A DNA stretch of 64,000 nt, taken from the NCBI RefSeq assembly GCF_010728325.1, contig NZ_AP022571.1, positions 1 to 64,000 of the forward strand, read 5' to 3'. Below the pieces are notes generated by a model. It was given only the letters and a program-made list of their open reading frames with translations. It was not told the DNA's origin and did not search any database. This stretch comes from Mycolicibacterium poriferae (GTDB lineage Bacteria; Actinomycetota; Actinomycetes; Mycobacteriales; Mycobacteriaceae). Position 1 is the first letter of the stretch. The number at the start of each line of letters is the position of its first letter. Both the position numbers and the translations under genes were made by a program. Shown here in pieces: positions 33,966 to 42,660 of the stretch.

Positions 33966-34266
33966 GCTTGGTTTCTGGGTTATCGCGTGGGCCGGATCGC
34001 TTCTCTTCGCGGCGTTGGCTGTTGAGACGTACGTGAAGCGCCGATGGCCATCCCGCAGCACACTGGGACTGGGCGCGGTCGTTGGGCTCAGCGCCATCCT
34101 GTTCGCGTTCGTTGGTATCGGCGCCCTCGTCGAAGGCGCCCTTCACCGTGCGGCGTGGCTGCGCGACGACGAGATGGCGCTATGGGTCGGAGTCTTGTGC
34201 CTCTGGTCCATCTTCGTGTTTGGCGCCCTTCGAGCGATCCCCTGGGTGGTCGCGCAGCGTGAGTGA
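33964..34266 (+). CDS. Small membrane protein, leaderless
   Basis: TAGCAT (33951-33956) lies seven bases before the ATG. The 100-residue product has three hydrophobic helices (MLGFWVIAWAGSLLFAALAV, LGAVVGLSAILFAFVGIGAL, WVGVLCLWSIFVFGAL). Function unknown. Confidence 0.6.
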   Translation: MLGFWVIAWAGSLLFAALAVETYVKRRWPSRSTLGLGAVVGLSAILFAFVGIGALVEGALHRAAWLRDDEMALWVGVLCLWSIFVFGALRAIPWVVAQRE

Positions 34267-34344
34267 AGATGACACCGCACTTCTAGCTAGCGTGCTGGCC
34301 GTAACACTGAAATGTCCAGCAGCGCAGCAGAACTGAGACCCAGG

Positions 34345-35049
34345 TTAACCACCAGCTCGAACAGTGAACACCTCATCGGCGACGCCTGCTAGGGCGGCGC
34401 GGGCATCGTCGAGATAGGTGAACATCGTCGCCCGCCCGACGAGGGCCGGATGACCGGGGATTCCCGTGAGGCCGACGTCGAGCCAGTCGCGGTCGAGCCG
34501 GTCGGCCGACACCAATTGACGACCAGGCCGGCCGGCGCCGTCGAGGGCAGAAGCGACCGCCATGCCTGAATTCGTCGGCAGCATCGTATGGATGACCTCG
34601 GCCACCGCCCAGGCGCGTAGTCGCGAGACTGGCATGAGGTCGTCGACGGTCGCGGCCACCACCGGCAGAACGGTGAATATTGGCATGCCGTCGAAGAATT
34701 CGATGTGCTCGTCGAGCGCCGCCTCAAGGTCTCCGCCGTTGAACAGCTCTCCGAAACGGGCCTCCCGAGTGCCCAACTGGGCGAGACGGTCAGCGACCGG
34801 CTGGCTGCTCTGTCCGAGCTGCACCAGCACGAAGTCCACCGCGCCAACCGTCACCGCGGGGGAGGCAGCCACCTCGGCGGCCAGATCGGTCATTCGTATC
34901 TCTGCTCGCCAATCGCGACACCAACTGACCGTGGCGGCGTCGAGGCTTTCGAAGTGCAGCACCGGCAGGCTCAGCTTCGCGGCGCCCCGCCGCGCCACGT
35001 GCGGCCGGCGTAGGTACTCGTCGAGGTCGACAGCAGCTGCTGCGCTCAT
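34345..35049 (-). CDS. Hypothetical protein, 234 residues
   Basis: It starts MSAAAAVDLDEYLRRPHVAR. Conserved-looking pieces are VDFVLVQLGQSSQPVADRLA, EALDEHIEFFDGMPIFTVLP and SRLRAWAVAEVIHTMLPTNS. Probably soluble, alpha/beta. No family recognised and no close neighbour in the same direction. Between its start and 35505 no gene is visible. Confidence 0.65.
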   Translation of the reverse strand: MSAAAAVDLDEYLRRPHVARRGAAKLSLPVLHFESLDAATVSWCRDWRAEIRMTDLAAEVAASPAVTVGAVDFVLVQLGQSSQPVADRLAQLGTREARFGELFNGGDLEAALDEHIEFFDGMPIFTVLPVVAATVDDLMPVSRLRAWAVAEVIHTMLPTNSGMAVASALDGAGRPGRQLVSADRLDRDWLDVGLTGIPGHPALVGRATMFTYLDDARAALAGVADEVFTVRAGG

Positions 35050-35433
35050 CTAGTTGCACAGTCCGTGGCAGTGGTCGGCATCCTCAATTCGTCACAGTGA
35101 CGAAATAACGCTACTGGCCCGCAGTAGATGTAGTGCGGTCGACGGGGGACGTGACGGGCACCCCAGTAGAGAACGCCTGAAATTTCACTCGATCGCTGCC
35201 GGGCATCATTCGTCCCGGGCGGATGCATTGTCGGTGGCCGCAGGCCCATTCCGCGGCCGGCGCGGTCTTGACGCACGCTATCGACCGAGGTGATCACCGC
35301 CGTGACGCTACCGGGCCGACCCCGGACACTGCTTGTCCGGCTCACACACCCTGTTGGCAACTCTGGCAGCTGCTTAAGAACACAGCCGTGAATAATGGTG
35401 TGCCACAACGCATTTCGCCGATAATAGCGATTA
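35050..35433. other. Intergenic stretch without a recognised gene
   Basis: Open frames here lack ribosome sites and read as low-complexity shadows. A short ATAAT/ATTAT inverted repeat occurs near 35420, upstream of the regulatory region of the next gene. Confidence 0.5.
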
Positions 35434-35498
35434 TGTCAACTAACAGTTGGCAGGTGTGCGAACTGACACTTGACGTATGCGGATTGTCCCAGAATACT
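35434..35498 (+). promoter_or_regulatory. Operator and leaderless promoter of the XRE regulator
   Basis: An inverted repeat, TGTCAACT-AAC-AGTTGGCA (35434-35452, one mismatch), precedes TTGACG (35470-35475). After 17 bases comes AATACT (35493-35498), then seven bases and the ATG at 35506. Spacing is ideal, and the inverted repeat could be the site for autoregulation. Confidence 0.62.
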
Positions 35499-35505
35499 TG
35501 GCGCT

Positions 35506-36705
35506 ATGGCAATCCCCCGCCTCGTCGATCTGATCGACAGGTACCGGGCCGCTCACGGGGTCAGCGAATCCGAGGTGGCCCGCCGGATCGGCATGTCCCG
35601 GGAGAATCTGCGTAAATGGCGGGTCAACGGTGTGAGCCGCCTACCGGACCGCGAGAATCTTGCGGCCGTCGCGCGCGTGATCGGCAAGCCCTATCGCGAA
35701 GTCATCTCCGCGGCCCTGTTTGATACCGGATACCTCACCGACGACCAGGCTTCCACTCCCAGGCCTCACGATGAAGTACTCCACGACGCGATCAACGTGC
35801 TTACCGAAGCAACCCGACTAACCAATCAGCCTATGCGCCAGACGAGCTCAGGCCAGTGGGAAGTGGACCCCGATCCACGCGCTGCGCTGCGAATCGACTG
35901 GGCTGCCTTCGTGACCCTGGCCCTGGCGGGCGCTGCCGCCAACCTTGGAAGCATCGAGGAGGCGCTAGATGGCCGGCCGGGCTCGTGGGAGGCCGAAATG
36001 GTGAGGCGCACAATAGAAGCCACGGTTTTCGACGACAAGGACTTGTTGCGCCATCGCACCGAGCCGGTAGTGGTTGACCTCTGGGTGGAAAGCATCCTCG
36101 CCCAGGTCGACGACCGCAGCGACGACGCCTATGCCGACGCACAGGTCGAACTCGACGGCCGCGCCGACGCCGTTCCTGAGCCCACCGACGTGCCGCCAGG
36201 CCCCTTCTCCCCCGACGACCCCCGCATCGCGGCCGTGAACTGGGTGAATGTGGACGACAACGGCTACCTGGTCATCACCCACGACGACTGGACCGGCGAC
36301 GCTGACGACGTCGCCCTGCTGACCGAACTCTCAGCGGAGGCCGAAGCCTATCGCGATCCGACCCCCGGGGAGATCGCCTATGAGCAGGCCATGCAGTCGA
36401 TCGCGGCACTGGTCGACGCGCTCGATGACCAGCGGAGGCGCGAATACGCCGACTACGCGGCCCGACTCACCGAGGCTGTCGAAGCGAAGCTCGCGGCCCT
36501 GGAGCTGGCGGTGCCGCTCACGATCTCTATCACCCCCGCCCCTGAGACCCGGGATTCCGAGGACTTAGACAAACACGCACCTCCGGCGTACTCAAGCAGC
36601 GCCATCGAGGGCGCCATCGAAAGCGCCGTCATGGAAACCCCCACCCCTGCAGCCCTCCCCGGCAGTCCCCTCGAACGGCTCGAAGCAAGTCGAAAAGGTC
36701 AGTAG
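35506..36705 (+). CDS. XRE-family regulator with long C-terminal region
   Basis: This 399-residue protein has a helix-turn-helix at about residues 10-55 (HGVSESEVARRIGMSRENLR, KWRVNGVSRLPDRENLAAVA). A helical acidic body follows (DWAAFVTLALAGAAANLGSI, YEQAMQSIAALVDALDDQRR). No signal peptide. The next gene begins five bases after its stop, so the two form an operon. Likely a regulator, perhaps of its own operon through the inverted repeat at 35434. Confidence 0.78.
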   Translation: MAIPRLVDLIDRYRAAHGVSESEVARRIGMSRENLRKWRVNGVSRLPDRENLAAVARVIGKPYREVISAALFDTGYLTDDQASTPRPHDEVLHDAINVLTEATRLTNQPMRQTSSGQWEVDPDPRAALRIDWAAFVTLALAGAAANLGSIEEALDGRPGSWEAEMVRRTIEATVFDDKDLLRHRTEPVVVDLWVESILAQVDDRSDDAYADAQVELDGRADAVPEPTDVPPGPFSPDDPRIAAVNWVNVDDNGYLVITHDDWTGDADDVALLTELSAEAEAYRDPTPGEIAYEQAMQSIAALVDALDDQRRREYADYAARLTEAVEAKLAALELAVPLTISITPAPETRDSEDLDKHAPPAYSSSAIEGAIESAVMETPTPAALPGSPLERLEASRKGQ

Positions 36706-36710
36706 CAACA

Positions 36711-37627
36711 ATGAGCGAGGTACTTCTTCACCACGTCGAGTGCGGCCCCGTGCAACTGCTCAACAGCGCGCCGACACCGGCCACAGTGCTGGCCAGCCTG
36801 CCCGGACCTGACGGCGCCGACCAGCTATGCATTCAGCTGGCGACACCCGTTAAGCACCGCCTCCCTGCGGGCGCGTCGGACGCCGACTACCCGCCGGGCC
36901 AACGCGGCCGAGACGCACACGGGCCATTCCTGTGGATCTACCACGCGGCTTTGCATCCCCGCGTCCCCGGGACCGACCTTGCAAAGCCTGCCCTCGATCT
37001 CCCCGTCGACGTCTCCTACATCCTCGACCCCAGCATCGGCCAGGCTGACGTCCTCGATGCCACGAAGATGGTGTGGGTCGCCACCGCGTTCCTGGACCAC
37101 TCCCCCACACCGCTGCCATCATGGCCAGACCTGGAGGACCTCGAACCAGGCATCCGCACTCCCGGCGGCCCGCCGCCTTACGAGGCCCTAGAGCACCGCA
37201 TTGAGCACGCCTTGGCGCAACTGACTGTGGTCGCCAGGATTTCGGCAAGGCGGACCCTCCCCGCCCGCAGTTCCAAGCATTTCCCGCAGTCGATGCCTCC
37301 GGCGCCGCCTATACCGTCGATGCGGACGGCTCTCTCCACTATCGGTGCATGGATGTCCTGACCGGCCAGCCAAGCACGCGTCAAACTGTCGACGCCGACG
37401 AGTTGCTGTACTGGATCGTCGACGACGCGGCCCGCGCGATCGCCTGGAATTTTGCCTACCGCTCCCCCGCCGCGCGCGGCGCCGACGCCGACACGCTCAA
37501 GGCGACCGTGGCCCTGCCACTGTGGGCCGCCTTCGTCAGTGCACTCGACCCGCGGTGGGGCTCGAAGACACAGGCCACGATTGACGCTCTCCTGCACAAC
37601 TCTAAACCCACCCGACGCGCGAGCTAA
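36711..37627 (+). pseudogene. Hypothetical protein, frameshifted near 37237
   Basis: From the ATG at 36711 the frame reads CIQLATPVKHRLPAGASDAD, FLWIYHAALHPRVPGTDLAK and EHRIEHALAQLTVVA, then turns into nonsense. From about 37237 another frame continues DFGKADPPRPQFQAFPAVDA and SGAAYTVDADGSLHYRCMDV, running to AAFVSALDPRWGSKTQATID and the stop at 37627. Together they make one protein of about 305 residues. An internal ATG at 37349 could alternatively start a separate 92-residue protein. Function unknown; operon with the XRE regulator. Confidence 0.6.
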
Positions 37628-37732
37628 CGACCAAATGCGGAGGTGAGGGACGCGACGGCCCAAACGCTACACGGTCATTTTCTAGGGTTGATCCCCAGCA
37701 CGAAAGTCGTGCATAAGGGAAGGAAACCCGAC

Positions 37733-38041
37733 GTGACCATGAAGACTCGTACTCCGAAGATTCTCGTTTTTGATGTCGCTCCCAGCCGCTTGATGGAGAT
37801 GAGCGTCGACTACTACCGCGAGTGCCAGATCGCGGGAGCCGGCAGCGTTGAGGTCGACGTCGCCGATGATGACACCACCATCGTCTCCGCGACCCGCTAC
37901 CTGCCCGCCGACGCCGACGTTGCCGCGGTCGTCCACGACGGCGTTCTCCAGGTGCTCTGCACGCGCGCACACCGCGCCCCGATCGTCATGTGCGAGTTCC
38001 CTGAGTGGACGAACTACACCGTGCACCGCTCGCGCCGGTGA
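37733..38041 (+). CDS. Small hypothetical protein, 102 residues
   Basis: The GTG at 37733 lies seven bases after AAGGAA; an ATG two codons later is the alternative. The protein (RTPKILVFDVAPSRLMEMSV, CEFPEWTNYTVHRSRR at the end) looks like a compact beta-rich domain. A CACGA/TCGTG hairpin lies in the leader at about 37700. Function unknown. Confidence 0.62.
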   Translation: MTMKTRTPKILVFDVAPSRLMEMSVDYYRECQIAGAGSVEVDVADDDTTIVSATRYLPADADVAAVVHDGVLQVLCTRAHRAPIVMCEFPEWTNYTVHRSRR

Positions 38042-38069
38042 GCCGTGCATGCGCCCTCTCATGTGAACA

Positions 38070-38366
38070 TCAAACGGAGACATCGACTGGCGTTAGCAAT
38101 GCGCCGAACGGTGTCTCAAGAACCGCGATAAGGTGTTGACCGACCCCGACGACTTGTGGGCTGAGTATGAGTTCGGGCCTGTTCACTGTCACCGGTTCTG
38201 ATGAAAGCTCTTCGAGTCCCCCTGGCCCGTACACATGCATTCGGAAGGTGGGCGCGCCGGGGCTGAGTTGGGGTAGGCCGATCGCTTGGATTCGCAGGCC
38301 TCCTGCGCCGTCGGATTGCGACGCGATGTGGGGTTCGTGGCCCTCGACCTGTACCCAAGCGGGCAC
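38070..38366 (-). CDS. Hypothetical protein, 98 residues, uncertain
   Basis: The frame from a GTG at 38366 reads VQVEGHEPHIASQSDGAGGL, IQAIGLPQLSPGAPTFRMHV and SEPVTVNRPELILSPQVVGV, a plausible beta-rich fold. No clear ribosome site exists, so it may be a truncated gene. It ends 29 bases from the convergent gene at 37733-38041. Confidence 0.4.
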   Translation of the reverse strand: MPAWVQVEGHEPHIASQSDGAGGLRIQAIGLPQLSPGAPTFRMHVYGPGGLEELSSEPVTVNRPELILSPQVVGVGQHLIAVLETPFGALLTPVDVSV

Positions 38367-38518
38367 TGAAATGGGGCCCGCTGTCGACTATCGAGGCTCT
38401 CCTCGCTTCCCGGTCCCACTAACGACGACACCCGCTGATCCACCGGTGGCTCGCCGACCACCCAACATCTGCCCAACTCCGGCATGCCGGCGCCGGGTGA
38501 ACTCCAATCTCACGCCAT

Positions 38519-38548
38519 GGGGCCGCCCTTCGGGGGCGGCCCCATTTT
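38519..38548 (+). terminator. Rho-independent terminator
   Basis: GGGGCCGCCC and GGGCGGCCCC form a 10-bp stem with a TTCGG-type loop, followed by ATTTT. This is the one canonical stem plus T-run terminator noticed. It reads on the plus strand, although no plus-strand gene ends close by, and the 300 bases around it contain no gene. Confidence 0.65.
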
Positions 38549-38550
38549 GG

Positions 38551-38601
38551 TGTCTCAGATCTAGAGAAACGAGGTCGATCAGTTCTTGTCTCAGGTGGAG
38601 G
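38551..38601. repeat. res-like site R1
   Basis: TGTCTCAGATCTAGAGAAAC followed by GAGG and, 20 bases on, TTGTCTCAGGTGGAG. It is a roughly 80 percent match to R2 at 40519 and shares its first half with R3 beside the resolvase gene. Confidence 0.65.
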
Positions 38602-38666
38602 TGTGTAGCGGCGATCTAGGGCCGGTGGCAAGTTCGGCGGCGGGTGATGCGGATCGGTGGAGATGA

Positions 38667-39872
38667 CTAGGTGTCATTGCTGGTTTGGGCGTGACGACCG
38701 GCGGTGGGCGCGGTGCTGAGCGCGGCGGTGGCGGCTAGGACAGTAGCAAATACCAGTAGCGCAGGGGTCAAGGTGGCCGCGGCGGCGAGGGCGCCGACGA
38801 GTAGTGGCCCACCGGCATCTCCGAGTTCGCGGCCCACTTCGGCAGAGCCCATGGTTTGGCCGAGCCGTTCAGCGGGAGTGGACGCGGCCAGAGAGGCGAA
38901 CCCGATCGGGGTGACGACGCCTACGCCAATGCCGATCAGTACGGCAGCGCTGGCCAGGCCCATGATTCCTGGTATCACCACCGCCGCGCACCCCGCGGCA
39001 GCGAGCAGTAGGCCGGTTGACAACCCGGTGCGGTCCCCGATGCGCCCGTCATCGCGAGCGCGCCCAACCCCGGGCTGAACTACGGCGGTCGCCGCTGCCA
39101 ACACCGAGACGACCGCTCCGGTGAGAAGTGGGCTGAGGCCGCGGCTGGCGCCGATGACAGGAAGGAAGCCAACACCGACCGATAACGCGGCGGTGGCCGC
39201 GGCTAGTGCGAGGGTCGGGCGCAGAAAGCCCGGACTGGAGAGTCGGCGGCCCAGGTCGAGTACCGTCTGGCGGACCCGCGGCAACGGTGCCACCCCCGGC
39301 ACCATCAGCAGCGCCCACGCTGCGACCGCCGTTCCTAGTGTGGCGAGCGTGGCGAAGAGCAGGGTGTAGCCGCCCCAGGTGATGAGCACCCCTCCCAATA
39401 CCGGTCCCAGGGTGTAACCAAGTCCTTTCCAGGCACCGTAGCGACCGAAGCCGCGGCCTTGCTGCCCCGGCGCGGTTAGCCGCGACACCAATACCCCGGC
39501 GGCAGGTGAGAATGCTGCTGCGGCGGCGCCCTGAGCGAATCGGGTCACGCCCAACCAGGCAGGATCTCCAGCGATGACGAAGGCAGCGGATGCCGCGGCG
39601 AAGGCGAGCAGTCCGCCGAGCAGAACGGGGCGGGCGCCAATGCGATCGGCCAACGATCCGAACACCGGTTTGAGGATGACTTCGGCTCCGTCGTAGATGG
39701 CCAGCAGCAGGCCCAGGGTGAGCAGCGATGTGTGTGGCCCGTCGGTATAGCCGCCCAAGGTGGCGGCGATGCTGTGAGCGCCGAATGCGGTGACGAATCC
39801 CGCCGCGTACAAAGGCAACAACTGAGTTCGGGTCCCCCCGAGGCCTGTATCGGCAGAGTTGGGCGTACTCAT
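38667..39872 (-). CDS. Major facilitator superfamily efflux transporter
   Basis: This 401-residue protein has about twelve hydrophobic helices. The MFS motif A appears between TM2 and TM3 (GSLADRIGARPVLL). A second signature follows (RFAQGAAAAAFSPAAGVLVS and GRYGAWKGLGYTLGPVLGGV, as in motif C antiporters). It probably exports a small compound using the proton gradient. It is the second gene after the ChrB-like gene; the 37-base gap suggests one operon, so export may relate to metal or oxyanion stress. Confidence 0.88.
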   Translation of the reverse strand: MSTPNSADTGLGGTRTQLLPLYAAGFVTAFGAHSIAATLGGYTDGPHTSLLTLGLLLAIYDGAEVILKPVFGSLADRIGARPVLLGGLLAFAAASAAFVIAGDPAWLGVTRFAQGAAAAAFSPAAGVLVSRLTAPGQQGRGFGRYGAWKGLGYTLGPVLGGVLITWGGYTLLFATLATLGTAVAAWALLMVPGVAPLPRVRQTVLDLGRRLSSPGFLRPTLALAAATAALSVGVGFLPVIGASRGLSPLLTGAVVSVLAAATAVVQPGVGRARDDGRIGDRTGLSTGLLLAAAGCAAVVIPGIMGLASAAVLIGIGVGVVTPIGFASLAASTPAERLGQTMGSAEVGRELGDAGGPLLVGALAAAATLTPALLVFATVLAATAALSTAPTAGRHAQTSNDT

Positions 39873-39909
39873 GCCAGTGACAGTGGGTTTGTGCTGGCGG
39901 TGGCGAGTG

Positions 39910-40455
39910 TCATAGCTGGTGCAACGCGGTGAAAACCCGCTCGGTGTAGCCGGCGAGGCGTTCGATGCAATGCTTGAGCTGCTGGTTGGCCTCGGTCACC
40001 TCGGGGGCGCCGAATACATCACGCGCGGTCAGCTCGCGGTGCCATCGACGCAGTCGCTCCAGGCTGTGTTCCTCTTCTTCGAGCTCAGCGATCGTGAACT
40101 TGGCGATTCGAATCTCTTTGTCGATTTCGGCGTCGAAATTGGCGCAGTCGGAGATGAACTCAGCCCACTCCTCGCTCCGTTCAGCGGTGAACAAGGCTTC
40201 CAGACGCGCGGCGTCGGATTCATTGCGTCCGGACGCGGCCAGCACCGTCACCTCGCCGTCACCGCGTTCAGCTAGCTCTTCGGTTCGGGCGATTCCATCG
40301 GCGAATACCGGGGCATCGGGCACCGCCCATACCCCCTGCCCCAACAGGGTGGCCCCAGCGCGCCGCAGCTCGCGCCACACCGCGACTCGGTGCCGCGAAG
40401 GCTCCGCAGGCATTCGTACCACCAGAACCAACCATCGGACCGATGCCTCTGCCAC
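39910..40455 (-). CDS. ChrB-like chromate resistance/regulatory protein
   Basis: The 181-residue product from the GTG at 40455 reads WLVLVVRMPAEPSRHRVAVW, RRAGATLLGQGVWAVPDAPV, FADGIARTEELAERGDGEVT and FTAERSEEWAEFISDCANFD. This is the N-terminal domain of ChrB, found next to chromate transporters. No ChrA transporter is here; an MFS gene follows instead. The C-terminal chromate-sensing half of long ChrB is absent. A perfect inverted repeat overlaps its promoter. Confidence 0.78.
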   Translation of the reverse strand: MAEASVRWLVLVVRMPAEPSRHRVAVWRELRRAGATLLGQGVWAVPDAPVFADGIARTEELAERGDGEVTVLAASGRNESDAARLEALFTAERSEEWAEFISDCANFDAEIDKEIRIAKFTIAELEEEEHSLERLRRWHRELTARDVFGAPEVTEANQQLKHCIERLAGYTERVFTALHQL

Positions 40456-40461
40456 ATCCAA

Positions 40462-40483
40462 AAATGTATCAGCGGTTACATTT
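40462..40483. promoter_or_regulatory. Operator overlapping the ChrB-like promoter
   Basis: AAATGTA and TACATTT are perfect inverted arms around eight bases. On the minus strand TACATT serves as a -10 box seven bases before the GTG at 40455. A repressor here would occlude RNA polymerase. Confidence 0.6.
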
Positions 40484-40518
40484 GTGCGGCGACCACACCC
40501 CCGGGTCGCATTAACGCC

Positions 40519-40569
40519 AGTCTCAGTTCTAAAAGAAACGAGGCCGATCACATCCTGTCTCATCTGGAG
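40519..40569. repeat. res-like site R2
   Basis: AGTCTCAGTTCTAAAAGAAA followed by CGAGGCCGATCA and CTGTCTCATCTGGAG aligns with R1 over 50 bases with one indel and about eight mismatches. R1 and R2 bracket the MFS/ChrB-like gene pair. Confidence 0.65.
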
Positions 40570-40618
40570 TCCCCGTCCCTTTGACGCCGGAGCGGCCAGG
40601 CCCTGCCACCAGACTCGA

Positions 40619-41029
40619 TCACGCCCATCGCGGAGCCTCGCTGAGGATGTGACAGATGCGGGCGTCGGTGCAGTTCAAAGGATTCAGCGTCCGGCTGCGG
40701 TGAAGGAGTCGACGCAGTTCTGTTGCTAGCGATGCCAGCTCTTGTTGGCGCTGTGTTATGTCGTCGAGCTTGCCGCTGAGTAGCGCGTGTACGTGCTCGC
40801 AGGGTGCCGTTCCGTGGTCACGAAGGTCCACGATGCTGGCGATATCGTCCAGGGTCAGTCCGGCGGCTTGTCCGGCGCGGATGAAGTGCAGTCGGGTGAT
40901 CGCAGTGCGGTCGTAGCGCCGGTAGCCATTGGTGCCGCGGCGAGGTGCTGGCAGTAGTCCGCGTCGTTCGTAGAAACGGATGGTCTGCGGCGATAGATCC
41001 ACGGATCGTGCCAGCTCTCCGATCAGCAT
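40619..41029 (-). CDS. Heavy-metal-responsive MerR-family regulator
   Basis: The protein (136 residues from the ATG at 41029; a GTG nine bases upstream is possible) has the MerR helix-turn-helix (MLIGELARSVDLSPQTIRFY, ERRGLLPAPRRGTNGYRRYD) and a dimerisation helix. Metal-type cysteines appear in APCEHVHALL and NCTDARICHIL. Such proteins twist promoters with long spacers. The divergent flavoprotein promoter has a 20-base spacer, making it the probable target. Confidence 0.87.
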   Translation of the reverse strand: MLIGELARSVDLSPQTIRFYERRGLLPAPRRGTNGYRRYDRTAITRLHFIRAGQAAGLTLDDIASIVDLRDHGTAPCEHVHALLSGKLDDITQRQQELASLATELRRLLHRSRTLNPLNCTDARICHILSEAPRWA

Positions 41030-41046
41030 CCTCGCCACACTAATCC

Positions 41047-41078
41047 TTGACCTTGTACTGCACTGCAATGTTTAGCGT
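41047..41078 (+). promoter_or_regulatory. MerR-type promoter with 20-bp spacer
   Basis: TTGACC (41047-41052) and TAGCGT (41073-41078) are 20 bases apart. The spacer holds the dyad TTGTACTGCACTGCAA (41053-41068; 6 of 8 positions symmetric). This is the layout of MerR-activated promoters. Confidence 0.68.
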
Positions 41079-41143
41079 GACCTCATGACTTGCAAACGTG
41101 TGCACCGAGGGGCCGGTTGCGGTGCGATCACCCAGGTGGGGCG

Positions 41144-42496
41144 ATGACTGCCCGCTTCGATTTGATCGTGATCGGTGCCGGCATGGCCGGTATCGCCGCC
41201 GCCAATAAGTGCGCCGCCCAGGGCTGGCGCGTGGCGATCGTCGACGCGTTGCCCTACGGCGGTACCTGCGCGCTGCGCGGATGCGACCCGAAAAAGATCC
41301 TGCGCCGTGGCGCCGAAATCATCGACGCTTCCCAACTGATGCGCGGAAAAGGTATCGACGATGGCCAGATCCGCATCAACTGGACCGATCTGATGCGCCA
41401 CAAACGGGGCTTCACCGATCCGGCACCAGCGAACATGGAAAACGACCTACGTCGCCACGGCGTCCAAACACTGCATGGTCAGGCCCAGTTCGTAGACGCC
41501 CATCAGATCAGCATCGGAAACGACTCCCACCACACAGACCGGGTCTTGATTGCTACTGGAGCGCGGCCCCGGCCGCTGCAGTTCCACGGAAACGAACACC
41601 TCATCGACAGCACCGAGTTCCTCGAATTGGAGGTTTTGCCACCGCGAATCGTGTTCGTTGGGGGCGGTTACATTTCTTTCGAGTTCGCCCACATCGCCGC
41701 CCGGGCGGGCAGCCACCCGATCATCCTCGATCACGGTCCGCGCCCACTGAAGGGGTTCGACCCCGATCTAGTCGACCTGTTGATCGCCGGCGGCGACGTT
41801 GCCGGAGTTCACGTGCGGCCGTCCACCACGGTCACCGCTGTACGTGCGACGGCGTCCGGATACCAAGTCCAGGTCGATCAGGATGGAACTCTTACCACCA
41901 TCGATACAGACTTGGTGGTTCACGGCGCCGGACGCGTCCCCGAGCTGGCCGAACTCGACCTCGACCGTGCTGGCATCGCGTGGTGTGAGCGAGGAATCAG
42001 TGTGGAGCCGTACCTGCAAAGCACGACACACCCCGGCGTCTACGCCGCCGGGGATGCCGCAGACACCGCCGGGCCCCCGTTGACGCCCGTGGCCGTCATC
42101 GAAGGCAAAGTAGCCGCCTCCAACATGCTCAAAGACGCCAGCACCGTGCCCGACTACACGGGTATCCCGTCGGCTGTATTCACGATCCCCGAACTGGCGC
42201 GCGTTGGGTTGCTCGAAACAGAAGCCCGCGACCTGGGATTGAAGATCGACGTGCGCTACACCGACGCCAGCACCTGGTATTCGAGCTACCGCCTCGGCGA
42301 AGATACCGCCGCAGCCAAGATCCTCGTCAATAAGGACGACGACCGAATCGTGGGCGCACACCTGCTCGGACCGGACTACACCGAACACGCCAACATCGTG
42401 GCCCTGGCCATCAAACTAGGCCTCACCACACGCCAGCTCAAGACAACCACCGCGGCGTACCCCACCCTGGGCTCCGACCTCGGCTCGATGCTCTAA
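41144..42496 (+). CDS. Glutathione-reductase-like flavoprotein disulfide reductase
   Basis: This 450-residue protein carries the FAD motif IGAGMAG (10-16), the redox-active disulfide C42/C47 in GGTCALRGCDPKK, an NAD(P)H site (VFVGGGYISFEFA), the second FAD motif (VYAAGDAAD) and the dimerisation domain with TAAYPTLGSDL. It resembles MerA and dihydrolipoyl dehydrogenase. However, it lacks both the N-terminal HMA domain and the C-terminal cysteine pair of true mercuric reductase. The MerR promoter upstream suggests a role in metal or thiol stress. Start: ATG after AGGTGGGGCG. Confidence 0.83.
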   Translation: MTARFDLIVIGAGMAGIAAANKCAAQGWRVAIVDALPYGGTCALRGCDPKKILRRGAEIIDASQLMRGKGIDDGQIRINWTDLMRHKRGFTDPAPANMENDLRRHGVQTLHGQAQFVDAHQISIGNDSHHTDRVLIATGARPRPLQFHGNEHLIDSTEFLELEVLPPRIVFVGGGYISFEFAHIAARAGSHPIILDHGPRPLKGFDPDLVDLLIAGGDVAGVHVRPSTTVTAVRATASGYQVQVDQDGTLTTIDTDLVVHGAGRVPELAELDLDRAGIAWCERGISVEPYLQSTTHPGVYAAGDAADTAGPPLTPVAVIEGKVAASNMLKDASTVPDYTGIPSAVFTIPELARVGLLETEARDLGLKIDVRYTDASTWYSSYRLGEDTAAAKILVNKDDDRIVGAHLLGPDYTEHANIVALAIKLGLTTRQLKTTTAAYPTLGSDLGSML

Positions 42497-42549
42497 GCGG
42501 CCGCTATTGAGCCCACGCCGGACGGAAGACGAAGAGCGACGTCCCATGC

Positions 42550-42641
42550 TGTCTCGTCTCTAGAGAAAAGAGACACCATCGGTGCTGCATCGCTATCACC
42601 GCGTAGTCGCAGGTCGCGCTGTCTCATTTCTTGTCTCACCA
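42550..42641. repeat. res-like site R3 upstream of the resolvase gene
   Basis: A 26-bp imperfect palindrome begins TGTCTCGTCTCTAGAG at 42550 and ends AAGAGACA. A second pair of motifs (TGTCTCATTTCTTGTCTCA) lies at 42620-42638. A crossover site plus accessory site next to a serine recombinase gene is the usual res layout. Confidence 0.65.
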
Positions 42642-42660
42642 CGCGTATCTCAGATCCTCA

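Noticed and set aside
35046..35408. Minus-strand open frame of about 120 codons
   Set aside because: No ribosome site, composition unlike neighbouring genes, and overlap with the start of 34345-35049.
38440..38518. tRNA-like 3' end before a stem and T-run terminator
   Set aside because: The segment ends in CTCACGCCA and precedes a terminator, but it lacks a canonical T arm (GGTTCRANYCC) and no cloverleaf could be folded by eye.
39910..40455. Calling the MFS neighbour a chromate transporter (chrA)
   Set aside because: The transporter has MFS signatures rather than the CHR family repeat; chromate is suggested only by the ChrB-like protein.
41144..42496. Calling the flavoprotein mercuric reductase (merA)
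   Set aside because: The C-terminal cysteine pair and HMA domain that define MerA are absent.
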